A stretch of 64,000 bases of DNA from CBDATY01 sp965200445 (lineage in GTDB: Bacteria; Bacillota_I; Bacilli_A; Mycoplasmatales; Mycoplasmataceae): positions 186,001 through 250,000 of the forward strand of contig OZ241341.1 in the NCBI GenBank assembly GCA_965200445.1. The letters are read 5' to 3'. The translations under genes and the position numbers were made by a program. Positions 1-11,030 of this stretch are shown here, one piece after another (position 1 is the first letter of the stretch; each line of letters opens with the position of its first letter). A model generated the notes under the pieces. That model did not search any database. It saw only the letters and a list, made by a program, of their open reading frames with translations, and was not told the origin of the DNA.

Positions 1-382
1 GGGGGCGTGACTTGACTCAAAAGGCAACAAAAGATATCCAACTTCTTTTTTAGAACACAAAAAGACTCTTGATTTAGAATTATCGACCAGCAACCGGGCT
101 TACCTATGAGAATGAATTAGTAAGAATGACATTAATCCTAGTAAAATTGCTATTATTTCGATTAATATTAACGAACTGTTCAATGGTACAGTCAATAATT
201 GACAGTGAAACCCTCTGACCAAGCTTATTACTATTGATGAACCTGTGCCAGTCAATGCAATCAACTGAATTCTGCTCAAAAACTTTACTCGCATTAATCA
301 AGCTAAAAAATATATTCAAAATAATCGTCTAACCATCAAACTTTATTTTGGCGAAGAAGGATCAATTGAAGACGAAACCTAA
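1..382 (+). CDS. C-terminal part of an unrecognised protein (5' end outside window)
   Basis: An open frame runs from the window edge to TAA at 380-382 when TGA is read as Trp, giving about 126 residues with several UGA-encoded tryptophans. The fragment is hydrophilic, rich in Asn, Ile and Lys, and ends in an acidic tail (GEEGSIEDET). I see no membrane segment or motif I can assign to a family. It lies 24 bases upstream of proS on the same strand and may be cotranscribed with it. That it is coding is supported by the absence of TAA/TAG in this frame; the function is unknown. Confidence 0.6.
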
Positions 383-406
383 GATGGCATACTAGGAGTT
401 TAAACT

Positions 407-1849
407 ATGACAAAATCAAACAAGCCTGCTTCTTGAATTACTAAGCAGAGCATCAACTTCCCCCAATGGTACACCGATGTGTGTTACCATGCTAATTTAT
501 TTGAATATGGTTTTGTCAAAGGCACTATTATTTTTAAACCTTATGCCTTAGCGGTATGAAAGAATATTCAAAGCTATTTTCAAGCAAAATTTCACAGTTT
601 GGGAGTTGAGGAAGTTTATTTTCCAATAATGATTCCTAAATCCTTATTCCAAAAAGAGCTAAGTCACATAACTGGTTTTAAGCCTGAATTAGCCACCATA
701 ACAAAAATAGGCGAAACTAAGCTAGAAGAAGAATTGTACATTCGACCAACAAGTGAAGTTCTCATGATGCGCCAATTCCAAAAAGAGATTAAGTCCTATC
801 GCGACTTACCATTGCAATATAACCAATGGTGCAATGTTATCCGGTGGGAAAAAAATACAAGGCCATTTTTAAGAACCAGTGAATTTTTATGGCAGGAAGG
901 ACACACAGCCCACGAAACCGAAGCAGAAGCAAAAGCTTTCAGTTTGAAAATACTCGATCTTTATGCAGAGTTCTTTGAAGACTATCTTAACCTACCCATT
1001 ATTAAGGGTGAAAAAACTGAAAATGAACGCTTCGCTGGTGCTTTGCACTCTTATTCAATTGAAAGCATGATGCCCGATGGTCAAGCGCTGCAATGTGGAA
1101 CCACCCATTATTTCGGCCAAAAATTTGCCAAAATTTTTAATGTTAAATTTGAAAACAAAAACCAAACAACCCATTACGTATCAACAACATCTTGGGGTAT
1201 ATCAACCAGAATTATAGGGGCCATCATCATGAGTCATGGTGATGATAGAGGTCTCGTGATGCCTTTTCAAGTTGCTCCCACGCAAATTCAAATTATTGTT
1301 TTAAATTCTCAAAAACAAGAATTACAAAACTATGCTAATCAAATCATGCACACTTTAGAGCCATTTTATCGGGTGCAAAGCAAGCCATCACATAAATCAT
1401 TTGGTTTTCAAATTAAACAAGCTGAAGTGCAAGGTATTCCTTTTCGCATCGAAATTGGGTTTAAAAATTTAGAAAATCACACAGTTACCATTGCACGACG
1501 AGACACAAATGAAAAAATCGAAATTAAATTTAGTGATCTTACTGCTCAAATGCAAAAATTAATTTTAAGCTACAGTGAAAATCTATCGCAAAAAGCCTTA
1601 CAAAACATCAATAAAATCAAGCACAATTACAATCATTTTAGTGATTATGCTCAAGCAATGGCTAAAAAAAATATTTTAGCACTGGTACCTTTTTGTTGTC
1701 GAGCAGAATGTGAAATGGAGATTCAAGAACTAACCATGAGTAGTTCGCGTTGCATACCCTTGCAGCAAAAAACCCTTCCTGCTGAAAGCAAATGCTTCAG
1801 GTGTAATGCTAAGGCACAAGCTTATGTTTATTTTGCTAAGTCTTATTAA
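407..1849 (+). CDS. proS: prolyl-tRNA synthetase (archaeal/eukaryote-like type)
   Basis: This 480-residue class II synthetase charges tRNA-Pro with proline. Class II motif 2 lies near residue 157 (FLRTSEFLWQEGHTAH) and motif 3 near residue 275 (GDDRGLVMPF). The C-terminal domain carries paired cysteines (CCRAEC and KCFRC) and ends in Tyr, as in the eukaryote/archaea-like ProS form that lacks the editing insertion; most Mollicutes use this shorter form. The ATG at 407 follows an AGGAG at 394-398, and Trp10 plus a second early Trp are encoded by TGA. acpP and a Fur-like gene follow on the same strand. Confidence 0.95.
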
Positions 1850-1878
1850 ACCAACAAGCAAAAGAAAAAGTCTATAAT

Positions 1879-2130
1879 ATGCTTATGAAAAATTATCTTC
1901 AACAATTCCAAGAATTACTAAAGGAACATAATATTAACCAGCCTATTACCCTAAAAACTGACCTACAAAAATTAGGGATTGATTCGCTTAGTCTTATGAA
2001 CCTTATTATTGAAGTCGAAGAAAAGTATGGCATCCTATTCCCAGATGATGAGCTACTAGCCATAAAAAATGTAGGTGACATTATTACATTGTGAAAGGCA
2101 CAAATAGACAAAAAGGATAATGACGAGTAA
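1879..2130 (+). CDS. acpP: acyl carrier protein
   Basis: A small acidic 83-residue carrier protein. Ser36 in the motif LGIDSLSLMNLI is the expected 4'-phosphopantetheine attachment site, and the helix following it is acidic (EVEEKYG), as in ACP. The penultimate region includes a TGA-encoded Trp, so under the standard code the protein would stop at 2094. The start may instead be the ATG at 1885. Its last 11 bases overlap the downstream Fur-family gene, suggesting translational coupling. In Mollicutes ACP probably serves phospholipid acyl transfer, which fits the FakB-like genes nearby; that link is inference. Confidence 0.9.
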
Positions 2131-2581
2131 ATCAAAAATTATCGCTAAACTCAAACAAAAAGGTTACCGAATTACCAAACTCCGTGAAGCTATTATTGAG
2201 GTTTTAATAGTTGAAAGTCCTCTCACTATCAAGCATCTTACAAAAGCGCTAAAAATAAAACTGGGTACCAAAAATATTAACATTATGTCTATTTACAACA
2301 ACCTGGAAGCACTGGTTAATGAGCATATTGTATTTACCCTCACTTTTAACCGCCGGAAGGTTCTTTACGAATTAGCTCACGATGCTTGTGTGTTTGCTTT
2401 GTGTGAAGAGTGCTCTAAAATTGCGGAGTTAGATATCACCAAAAATCCTGATTTAATCACTCCTGAAGAAAAAGATGTCTGATCTCAGGAATTAAAAAAA
2501 ATTAATTGGTCCTCTCCCGTTCACTATAAGGTAGAATTACATAGCCTATGCAATGAATGTCAAAATCAACAGGATAGCTAA
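2120..2581 (+). CDS. Fur-family metal-responsive transcriptional regulator
   Basis: A 153-residue protein with the Fur winged-helix N-terminus (KQKGYRITKLREAIIEVL, then the recognition region NIMSIYNNLEALV) and a C-terminal dimerisation/metal region. Two CxxC pairs, Cys95/Cys98 and Cys144/Cys147, match the structural zinc site of Fur/PerR/Zur. The usual HHHxxC ahead of the first pair is reduced to HDACVFALC, so the regulatory metal site may differ. Residue 121 is a TGA-encoded Trp; reading it as stop would lose the second zinc pair. It overlaps acpP by 11 bases. Whether it senses iron, peroxide or zinc cannot be told from the sequence. Confidence 0.88.
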
Positions 2582-2612
2582 CAGCCACACCATTGCCTAA
2601 AATGCAAAACAC

Positions 2613-2688
2613 AGGGGTATAGTTCAGTCGGTAGAACATTGGTCTTCAAAACCAAGTGTCGCGAGTTCGAGTCTTGCTACCCCTGCCA
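2613..2688 (+). tRNA. tRNA-Trp (anticodon UCA, reads UGA)
   Basis: A 76-nt cloverleaf with encoded CCA at 2686-2688. The acceptor AGGGGTA pairs with TACCCCT, the T-arm contains GTTCGAGTC, and the anticodon stem TTGGT/ACCAA encloses the loop CTTCAAA, with anticodon TCA at 2646-2648. This tRNA decodes UGA (and UGG by wobble) as tryptophan, directly supporting table 4. Confidence 0.97.
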
Positions 2689-2698
2689 ATTTAATCAA

Positions 2699-2725
2699 AA
2701 AGTTATATGCCTAACATATAACTTT
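2699..2725 (+). terminator. hairpin between the two tRNA-Trp genes
   Basis: A perfect inverted repeat with 11-bp arms (AAAGTTATATG / CATATAACTTT) and a 5-nt loop, followed by a pyrimidine run CTTCC. It could be a weak intrinsic terminator or a processing signal between the tRNAs; the stem is AT-rich and the U tract is short. Confidence 0.45.
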
Positions 2726-2731
2726 CTTCCT

Positions 2732-2807
2732 AGGGGTATAGTTCAGTTGGTAGAACATTAGCCTCCAAAGCTAAGTGTCGCGAGTTCGAGTCTTGCTACC
2801 CCTGCCA
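2732..2807 (+). tRNA. tRNA-Trp (anticodon CCA, reads UGG)
   Basis: Nearly identical to the upstream tRNA-Trp: same AGGGGTA/TACCCCT acceptor, D-arm and T-arm, and encoded CCA. The anticodon loop is CTCCAAA with anticodon CCA at 2765-2767. The pair looks like a tandem duplication whose anticodons diverged, so both UGG and UGA are served by dedicated tRNAs. Confidence 0.97.
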
Positions 2808-2856
2808 ATTTAATAATCTTTTTTCCAAAACCAATCAGATGCTTACTGCGCGGTCT

Positions 2857-3726
2857 TTATTTCAGCCAAGTTTTAGGCAATAGCACCACAACAACCACCT
2901 CTGCTCCAATGTGGACACAGTGGATAGCTTGGGCTGATTTATCCTGAAATTTATAGCCGTGCTTGGAAAGTTCATCCTCGAAGTACTTATAGTTAGACGT
3001 ACCTAGTGCTTTATTAGAGCACAACAGTATTTGATAATCCTCAAGCTGACGGTTATCTTTTCTAAAAAACCTTTTTAAATCTGAAGATACATATTTGGCG
3101 ATCGTTTTCATGGTACGCCCAATGCCAATAGGAATAGGTTTAGCCTTAACGCGAATCACTGCATTCATACGTGCTATCCCTAGTAAAACGGTTATGATGT
3201 TTTTTAACCGACCAGAATGTGCTAATTTTGCAATGCTTCCTGGTATGAGTATAGTTAATTCTTCTTTTTTGGCTTGCTTGAAAAATGCGATAATATCTTC
3301 AACTGTAGCTCCTGCTTGCAGCATCTTGGAAACTTTAATTAAAAATAGCTTTAAGGTGTGAGCTGTAAAATAATTATCCATTAACAAAATTTTGTCGGAT
3401 TGATCATAGGTTTCAATAGCCTGTTGCATTGTTTTAGCCTGACTGCTTAAAAATGCAGGCACACAAAAACACATTATTTTATCAGCAGTTTTCAAACATT
3501 TATCAAACATAGCATGCATTTCAGCAACGTTATTCTGACTCGTAGAGATGTTTGCTTCGTCAATAATTTTTTGCATAATATTGTACTTGACAAAATTGGC
3601 AGGCGAATCATCAATAACATTTTCACCATCAATAATAATATGCAAAGGTAAAACATTAATGTTGTATTGGGCCATTTCTGCTTTAGTAAATAATGCAGCT
3701 GAATCTGTTAGTAGAGCTATTTTCAT
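2857..3726 (-). CDS. DegV family fatty-acid-binding protein (FakB-like)
   Basis: A 289-residue DegV-fold protein. The N-terminus MKIALLTDSAALFT has the conserved TDSxA/S motif, the central region has the TSQ motif (ISTSQNNVAEM), and an LAHSGRL segment corresponds to the conserved ERSGRI region. DegV/FakB proteins hold a fatty acid for phosphorylation by FakA, feeding phospholipid synthesis from host lipids. The C-terminus reads HIGAEVVVVVLLP where the family usually has an HTGPG-like motif, so this copy has diverged. A good SD (AAGGAAAT) precedes the ATG at 3726. It lies 25 bases downstream of a second DegV gene; FakA is not in the window. Confidence 0.9.
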   Translation of the reverse strand: MKIALLTDSAALFTKAEMAQYNINVLPLHIIIDGENVIDDSPANFVKYNIMQKIIDEANISTSQNNVAEMHAMFDKCLKTADKIMCFCVPAFLSSQAKTMQQAIETYDQSDKILLMDNYFTAHTLKLFLIKVSKMLQAGATVEDIIAFFKQAKKEELTILIPGSIAKLAHSGRLKNIITVLLGIARMNAVIRVKAKPIPIGIGRTMKTIAKYVSSDLKRFFRKDNRQLEDYQILLCSNKALGTSNYKYFEDELSKHGYKFQDKSAQAIHCVHIGAEVVVVVLLPKTWLK

Positions 3727-3751
3727 CTTATTTCCTTTTTACCATATCGTA

Positions 3752-4594
3752 TTAATCAAAAAAAGCAATAAAGCCGTAAGTAGCAGTGCCGGTGTGGGCC
3801 GCTATTAATCTAGGCACTTTTTCTCACTTAACCTCAAGAACATTAGCTTTTTGAACTATGGCTTTAATTTTAGTTGCTAAATCAGGCTGAATTTTTAAAG
3901 TGTAACCATAAAAATCGGTCATCTGCCTGTTGTCATTTTTAAAATCTTCTAAAACATTTTTAACAGCTTTTTTAACAGTTCGTGTTTTGAAGCATTTAGT
4001 AATTGCACCATCTTTAAATTCCAATACTGGAACAATATTTAGCACTTTAGCAAAAGCTGCAACTGTTCGAGTTATTCGACCACTGCGCTCCAATTGGCTA
4101 ATATCACCAACCACAAATAAGCATTTGTAATTGCTTTTAATGTGATCTAAATTAGTAATAATGTCTGCGACACTTTTACCATTTTTAGCGGCTTGGATCG
4201 CAGTAGTAACCATTTTTTTTAGAACGCCGCCAATAGCTTGAGTATCATAAACAGTAATTTTGTCTTCTGCTCCAAGTTGTTTTGCTGCCAATTTGGCTTG
4301 TTCATAGCAGCCCGAAAGCTTCGAACTCAAAGTTAAACATAAGATTTCATCAGTTTTTTTTAAGTTAGCGGCAAAAGCATTCTTGAACAAAATCAAAGGC
4401 ACCTGGGAAGTAGTGACTGTTTTCTCTTCCATAACTTTGATAAACAAATCAGCTGGTAAATCATCAGATGTATCCTCATATGCGTTGCCATCAGCAATAA
4501 TGCTTAAAGGCAAAACACTAGCATAATTTGATATGTTTTTAATTTCTTCTGCATTGAACCCTGCTGAGGAATCAGTTACAATTAAAAATCCCAT
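3752..4594 (-). CDS. DegV family fatty-acid-binding protein (FakB-like), second copy
   Basis: A 280-residue paralogue of the neighbouring gene. It has TDSSAGFN at the N-terminus, a TTSQVP motif, ERSGRI near residue 155, and a canonical HTGTATYG C-terminus. That C-terminus is visible only when TGA at 3824-3826 is read as Trp; with the standard code the protein would lose its last 24 residues. The two DegV genes probably form an operon transcribed from the divergent region at 4595-4717. The different C-termini suggest different acyl-chain preferences, which is inference. Confidence 0.92.
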
Positions 4595-4665
4595 AATCCT
4601 ACATTTTCTATCATGATTATCTCAATAGCATAGTCTAATATTAGCACAAACGATTGTTTTTGGTC

Positions 4666-4671
4666 TATAAT
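4666..4671 (+). promoter_or_regulatory. candidate -10 element for the pncB-tyrS transcript
   Basis: A TATAAT hexamer lies 46 bases before the pncB ATG in the 123-base divergent intergenic region. No convincing -35 hexamer is present at the usual spacing, so this is only a candidate. Confidence 0.35.
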
Positions 4672-4717
4672 CTTAATTATCTACACTTAAAGCTATGAAA
4701 TAAGATGCTGTAATAAT

Positions 4718-5746
4718 ATGGATCAAAAAAATTTTTTAAACGCTATTTATTTTTATAAATCTCAAAAATTGGCTTTAAAATTTAAACCAAAGCGCCACAA
4801 GGTTACTATGCAGTTTTATCAGCGTCATAATAATGTGGTAGTGTCTGGCCTTAAGCATGCTTTAGATGTTGTCAAAAAGAAGGTTCCCAACTATAAGGAA
4901 CTAGATATTTGAGCACTACATGATGGCGATTTAGTTCAGAGCAAAGAGCCCGTGCTGATAATTACGGGTTACTATGAGGATTATTGCTTTCTAGAAGGTG
5001 AAATAGACGGCATTTTGGGAGCTGAATCAACTATTGCTACCAATGCACGTCATCTCATAAAGGCAGCCAGCACCCAACAAATTATCTATATGAATGACAG
5101 GAACGGCTTTCTTGGAGATCAAGGCTTTGAAGGTTACGCTGCCTATAAAGGCGGCGTTAGAAATTTTACTGCTCATGCTCAAACAAAATTGATTAATGAC
5201 GACAAAGTCCAAATATTTGGTTCCATGCCCCATAGCCTCATTCAACTTTACCAAGGGAACCTCAATAAGGTTTTAACAGATTACCATAGTCTTTTCCCAG
5301 GGGATAAGCTAGTAGGATTAGTGGATTACAACAATAATGTTGTAGAAACCAGTTTAGCAGCAGCGCAACAACACCCAGACTTGTACGCAGTAAGAGTAGA
5401 TACTAGCCCTGCCCTGGTGGATAAATCGTTGCAAAATGCAAAATTGCTTAGTCCCAACATTAATGCTAATGGAGTCTCCCCTCTCTTGATTCAAAAATTA
5501 AGAACTGAGTTAGATAAAGCAGGTTTTAATCACATCAAAATTATTGTTTCGTCAGACATTACCCCGCAGAAAATAGCAGATTTTAACAAACAAAATGTCA
5601 AAGTTGATTATTATGGGGTAGGACTATATTTTAAAAGTAACTATATTAACTTTACTGGCAACTCTGTACTTTTAGATGGACGCCCTGAAGCAAAAAGCGG
5701 GGTAAAATTGGAAGATATCACTAAACTAAAGCAAATTAAATGGTAA
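4718..5746 (+). CDS. pncB: nicotinate phosphoribosyltransferase
   Basis: A 342-residue enzyme that makes nicotinate mononucleotide from nicotinate and PRPP, the entry step of NAD salvage. The sequence carries the family blocks for a GxExDGILGxES-type N-terminal region, a GFEGYAAYKGG segment, the phosphate/ribose-binding AVRVDTSPALVDKSL near residue 225, and a C-terminal HIKIIVSSDI...VDYYGVGLYF barrel strand. A TGA-encoded Trp at residue 65 joins two otherwise separate frames. Its stop codon lies inside the start of tyrS (ATGGTAA), indicating translational coupling. Confidence 0.9.
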
Positions 5747-6999
5747 TAACGTTGAATATAATTGACATCCTAACAGAACGTGGGTTTTTAAAAGATTGCA
5801 CCTCAGCCTTGAACATTACTAAGCTAAGTAACAAAGATAAAATAGTGTATTGTGGCATTGACCCAACAGCTGCCTCTCTCCACATGGGCAATCTGGTACA
5901 ATTAATGGCCCTTAAGTGAATGATTACACTAGGCTATCAAGCTATTATAGTTATTGGGGATGCCACTGCTCAAGTTGGCGATCCTAGTGGAAAAAACCAA
6001 GAACGATCACTGCTGGATGTTGAAACTATTAAACATAATAGTGCTAACATCAATGCTCAAGTGAGAAAAATTGTGCCTGAAGCAACTGTTATTTATAACA
6101 GTGATTGATGAACCCAAATGAAGCTTATTCCGTTTTTACGTGATGTTGGCAAAAAATTTAATTTAAGCTACTTATTAACTAAAGAAGCAATTAAAACACG
6201 CATTGCTCGAGGAATGTCCTTTAGTGAGTTTACTTACAATATCATGCAAGGCTATGATTTTTACTATCTGTTCAGCAATTATAATTGCCATGTTCAACTC
6301 GGTGGTAGCGACCAATGGGGGAACATTGTGTCGGGGGTAGAGTACATTAAACATAAAGCAAACACTACTAATGCTCCTGCCTATGGAATAACAACTCATC
6401 TCCTTTTAAAAGATGACAAAACCAAATTTGGCAAGACTGCTAGTGGTACTATTTGACTTGATCAGGACTTGACTAGTCCCTATGAAATGTACCAATTCTT
6501 AATTAATCAACCTGATCATATTAGTGCTAAACTGCTACTTTTGTTTTCAATGATACCTGCAAAAACAATTGCAGCATTAGAACAAAAAGCAAAAGCCAGC
6601 AAAGATCAACGACTTGTGCAACACGCTTTAGCTAAGGCGGTTATAGAACTAGTCCACAGCGCAGAACAATATAATGATGCCTGTAAAATTGCTAATATTT
6701 TTTTCACTCAAGGGTGGCAGGATCTCAACACGCAAGAATGACAGAAATTAGTAAAGCTTCACCCCACAATTGAGGTACACGACCCGCATAGCACTTTTAA
6801 AAACCTTCTAATCAAAAACAAGATATGTGAATCTAACCGAGTAATTAATGAGTTCATTAACCAAGGTGCCCTGAAAATCAATGGAACCAAGATTTTGGAT
6901 TCAGCCTTCTTAGCAAATAAAATCCCCTTTTTGCACAATCAATACGCGATTATCCAGAAGGGTAAAAAGCACTACTATATCTTGAAAAGAATTTTTTAA
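5740..6999 (+). CDS. tyrS: tyrosyl-tRNA synthetase
   Basis: A 419-residue class I synthetase. It has the HIGH-type motif HMGN near residue 48, the GDATAQVGDPSGK segment, the LGGSDQWGNI block, and a KMSKS equivalent KFGKT near residue 229, followed by a C-terminal S4-like RNA-binding domain (LLIKNKICESNRVINEFINQG). Several Trp residues are TGA-encoded. I chose the ATG at 5740 because it overlaps the pncB stop; the TTG at 5752 is a weaker alternative. A long permease gene follows 52 bases later. Confidence 0.95.
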
Positions 7000-7051
7000 T
7001 ATTAGTTAGTATAATAAAACTACTAAAATAAATAATTCCCCTGAATACATC

Positions 7052-10000
7052 GTGTTAAAAAACTTTGAGCTGTTATTTAAAAATTTTATAGTTTTCTGAA
7101 AACGCAATATTCTTATTGTCACCATTTTGGGCGTTTTGCTTACTATTATGTCAGCGCTTATTATTGGGGTTGCTGTGTCGAATGAAAACGTTAATCGTTT
7201 TATTAATACTCAAAAAGAGCGTGCTAGCTTATCTTCTATGCCTAATTTTAGCTCCTTTCAAAACACTGATGGGTTCTTTAATAGGAGTCAGGGTAACATA
7301 AATTCTTTTAGCCGCCTGGCATTCCCATCACTGTTTGATAATTTTAAAAAACGAGACACAGATGGTCAACAATACACAACCTTTGAAAGGAAACCTGGTG
7401 ATGCTACGCAGTCTCCAGATCGTCTCCCTTTAACAAATGCAACCTTCGAACTCTGGCGAATTGATAAAAACAGCAACATTATTCAAACATATAATGCTTC
7501 CCACACTAAAAAAATTATTTTAAATCCTAGTGTTCCTGCTTATGCTTTGGCTGTCCAACAACTAGCTAATAGTGGTAATGATTTTAACTTAGACCTTTTT
7601 TCGGGCAATCCTAACAATAAATACCAAAATAATTTAGTTTCCTTACAACTTCCTGGTTCTTCCAAACCCACAAAATGCATTCTATTTTATGATTATTTTA
7701 ATTTTACTTTTGCATCGCCAAACGAAAAATCTCGCCCCGCTGGTAATATCAGGACAAATGGGTCCTGAGATAATTTTAAGTTAAGTTCAGACAAAAGAGT
7801 AAACTTAGTTTCTAGCCCAGGAAAGCTAATTAATCTCACAATGGCTCTTAACAGGCCTGCATTTTACAGTGATCTGTCCGAAGCCACAAAACCAGATCTG
7901 GCGATGTACGGGGATCAAAAAGAGGTCTACACCAATTTTGTTTTTAACAAGATTATTACCCCTCTTTTTTCACCTGATCCAGGACTTGAGCAACAACAAG
8001 TGGCCCAGTATGTTTTTGCCATGCGCGAAATATACTACGATATGACTTTTGGTAGCATCATGCGGACAGAAAATTTTGAATACTATTTTACTATCTTTAA
8101 TCCTAGTAACCTTCAAGAATTGTGGGTGCAAGCTTTAGCGCCTAAAACAACTACCCAAGAACTGAAGGCCAATCAAGGGACTAATATTACTAATCGCAAT
8201 ATTGGCTACAAGCCTAATAGTACTACTGACAGATATGCAGTTAATGACAATCAAGTTCTGGTAAGTAACCATATTGATCAGAGCTTTTACCGTGATAAAA
8301 ACAATATCCAACTCTGATTTACTCAAACCGGCCCTGGAGGTACTCCTTTAGCCTATCGAATCGTTGGCAAAACAACAACTAGGTTATTTGATAATACTAG
8401 ACGCAATTCAGGTATTTGAGTGTCTTGGTCAACTTACAACAGATTACTAAAGTATGTCCAAAATTCACCGTTTGCTAACCAAACTCTCAACATTTCTGGG
8501 AGGGCATTCCTTAATAATCAACTAAATATTAACTATACAAGTGAGTTTAGCAAGCAATGAACTAATCGAATGACCCAGCAAGCAAGGGTCTATTATCAAG
8601 ATGACAGTTCTTTATCGCCGTATTATACAGGGGCAAGTGCTGGGGATATTAGCCAACGACAGTTTATTTTAGACTCCCTAATATTTGCTATTACCTACCT
8701 CATTATCGTTAGTACAGTGGTTATGATAGTGATTGTTACCAACCGTATTATTCGACAAAACACGAAAACCCTCGGTATTTTAAAAGCAAATGGCATACAC
8801 TCATGAACCATGATAAGTAGTTTTGCTAGTTTCTTTATAATGACCTTCTTTGTATCGTTGTTTATCGGAGCAGGTATTGGATATGCCTTTGCCTACCTGC
8901 TAAATTACATCGAAACAATTCAGACCAACTATATTGATTACAATTTGCATTTTAGCGCGATAGCCACCTTTGGTTCTTCACTAATATTGCCAGCAGTCGG
9001 CATTCCCATAATTATTTTCATTGTTGCCATGCGTCTTAAAACAAAGCCTTTGTTTCTTATTTCGCCAGCCAAAAAGCCTGCTTCGCGCAACGCTATTGCT
9101 ATAACTGCTTTTATAGCGCACATCTCCAGACGCTTACCTTTCCAACAAAAAATAACCTTAAAACTTATTCAGCATAACCAACTTAAAATTCTCTTGAGTA
9201 TGTTTATAACACTGATTGGCGTCGCCAGTTTGTATGCTGTCATATCTTTCTCAAGCATATTTAGCATATTTGGATACCGGCGATCTGCCAATCAATTTGA
9301 ATATTTTAATCAAGCACAAACGGTGTTTGGCTTCAATAGAGATGGCCTTAACCTTAAAAGAAATGAGGTTATTAATAACTACGCGCAACCTGAAATGCAC
9401 TCATTAAACCAAAGCAACCTAGTTGATATTAGTGTGTTTCAAAAAGAAGTAGACAAATACAAGCAAATTACAGTAAATTTTGATGCCCAAGGTACGCCAG
9501 ACATTCCTCTCCCAACAATAGACTATCTTCGTCAAAATGGCTTTTTTAACACTTGAATTAAAGCCAAAGACGTTTCTAAAATAACCACTTACTGCGATGC
9601 TTATAGCCAAGAGTGCACAAAAGAATTTAAAAAGTATAATTTGAATTATGCTGATTACAGCCAATATGTAAAAAATAATTATGCCTTAATTAACAATTTG
9701 GTTGAGCGCGATGGCGACATTACCTTTGGTTTCCAAGTTTACAGCAAACCAACAGATAATCGCATGCTGCTTGTCTCAAGTGGAGCTCGCCAAGTCACCA
9801 CAACCAAAAATTTTCTAAACTTTCTGAGAGAAGATAGCTCAGACACAAGAAATAATTATGGCCTAAAACCCAAAATAAGCCTTGGTAGAATGTTAGGAAA
9901 TTATGATTTTACCAATAATAGTGATGCCCAAATCAGATACCAAACTAGTGACAGTAACAGCGCAGTTAACAAATTGATGACCACTAAAGATCTAAAAGTG

Positions 10001-11023
10001 GAAGAAAGCTTTTTAACCCCTAAACAGTTACGGCAATATAATGATATTCAAAAAGCAGTTAGTCTGTACAATTTATTACCTCCTGCAGAGCCAACAAACC
10101 TGGCGGACCACTACACTCTTAATTTGATTCCCTATTTTGCTTACTACACCCCCAAAGGATTTCTACGCTCTTCACTCAATAGCATTTATGTAGAGAGAGA
10201 CAACGGCTTAGTTAGCTATAAATCAGGTCAACCCCCTGACGTTAGAGGAGGCGCTATAAATGTTTTTGCCCCTATAGGGACAACAGCCAACTTACTAAAA
10301 AACAATTATGCTCCTTACTATGCCCTAAACAAATATGATATTAACGCTAAATTGCGACTTGACACTGACCCAGCCGCATACCCCACAATTCAAAATCTCA
10401 ATAATTTTAACCTCCTAACATCTAACTACTCTGAAAATTACTATAATCGCTATTTTGGTTTTTTTGAGGAATATGGTGTTTATAATCAAACTCGGTATAG
10501 CAGCATTAGTGATGCTTTGGGCGGAAATTACCGAATTAATCCCCTTATTGCCATTACTGGTGTTGAAAACTTTAAAAGCAGGTTGGATAGTGCTTTATCA
10601 GCCATATTGCTAATCTTTATTGCTACAGAAATAGTGGGATCATTAGCGGTTGTCGCTGTTGTGGGACAAATATGCGCAACTAATGACATTATTCTTAAGG
10701 ATAACGCTAACATCATTAATCTATTTCGATCACTTGGTTATAATGGTTGATGAATTTTCAGGCGGATGTGGATTATTTACTTTCCGGTTATTTTAATCAG
10801 CTGTGCAGTTGGTTTGCCTGTAGGATTTATCGTCTCGAACCGGATCACTGGCTTGTTTTCACAAGTTTTAACTGTTTACATAGCAAGTGCTGTTTCATAC
10901 ATAGCGATAGGGGTTAGTATTTTAGCAGTGCTCCTCATATTTGCGATGAGTTTTGTCGCTATTTGGACAAGATTCAAACGGATTCACCCGCTGTATAAAT
11001 TTGTCAGCGATCTAGACAGCTAA
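7052..11023 (+). CDS. large ABC transporter permease with two FtsX-type membrane modules
   Basis: One open frame of 1323 residues under table 4, interrupted seven or more times if TGA is read as stop. One membrane segment lies near residues 20-45, followed by a large extracellular Asn/Tyr/Pro-rich domain (50-530). A cluster of three membrane segments lies at about 533-680, a further segment at about 715-740, another large extracellular domain, and a final three-segment cluster at about 1175-1310. The 1+3+1+3 pattern is that of duplicated FtsX/MacB-like permeases common in Mollicutes. GTG at 7052 is the first in-frame start before the first membrane segment. No ATPase gene is adjacent. Substrate is unknown; lipoprotein or peptide export is typical of the superfamily. 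Confidence 0.85.
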
Positions 11024-11030
11024 CGGTTAT

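Noticed and set aside
7052..11023. Many short fragments suggesting a decayed transporter pseudogene
   Set aside because: All breaks are TGA codons in one frame; with table 4 the gene is intact at 1323 residues, and a UGA-reading tRNA-Trp is present.
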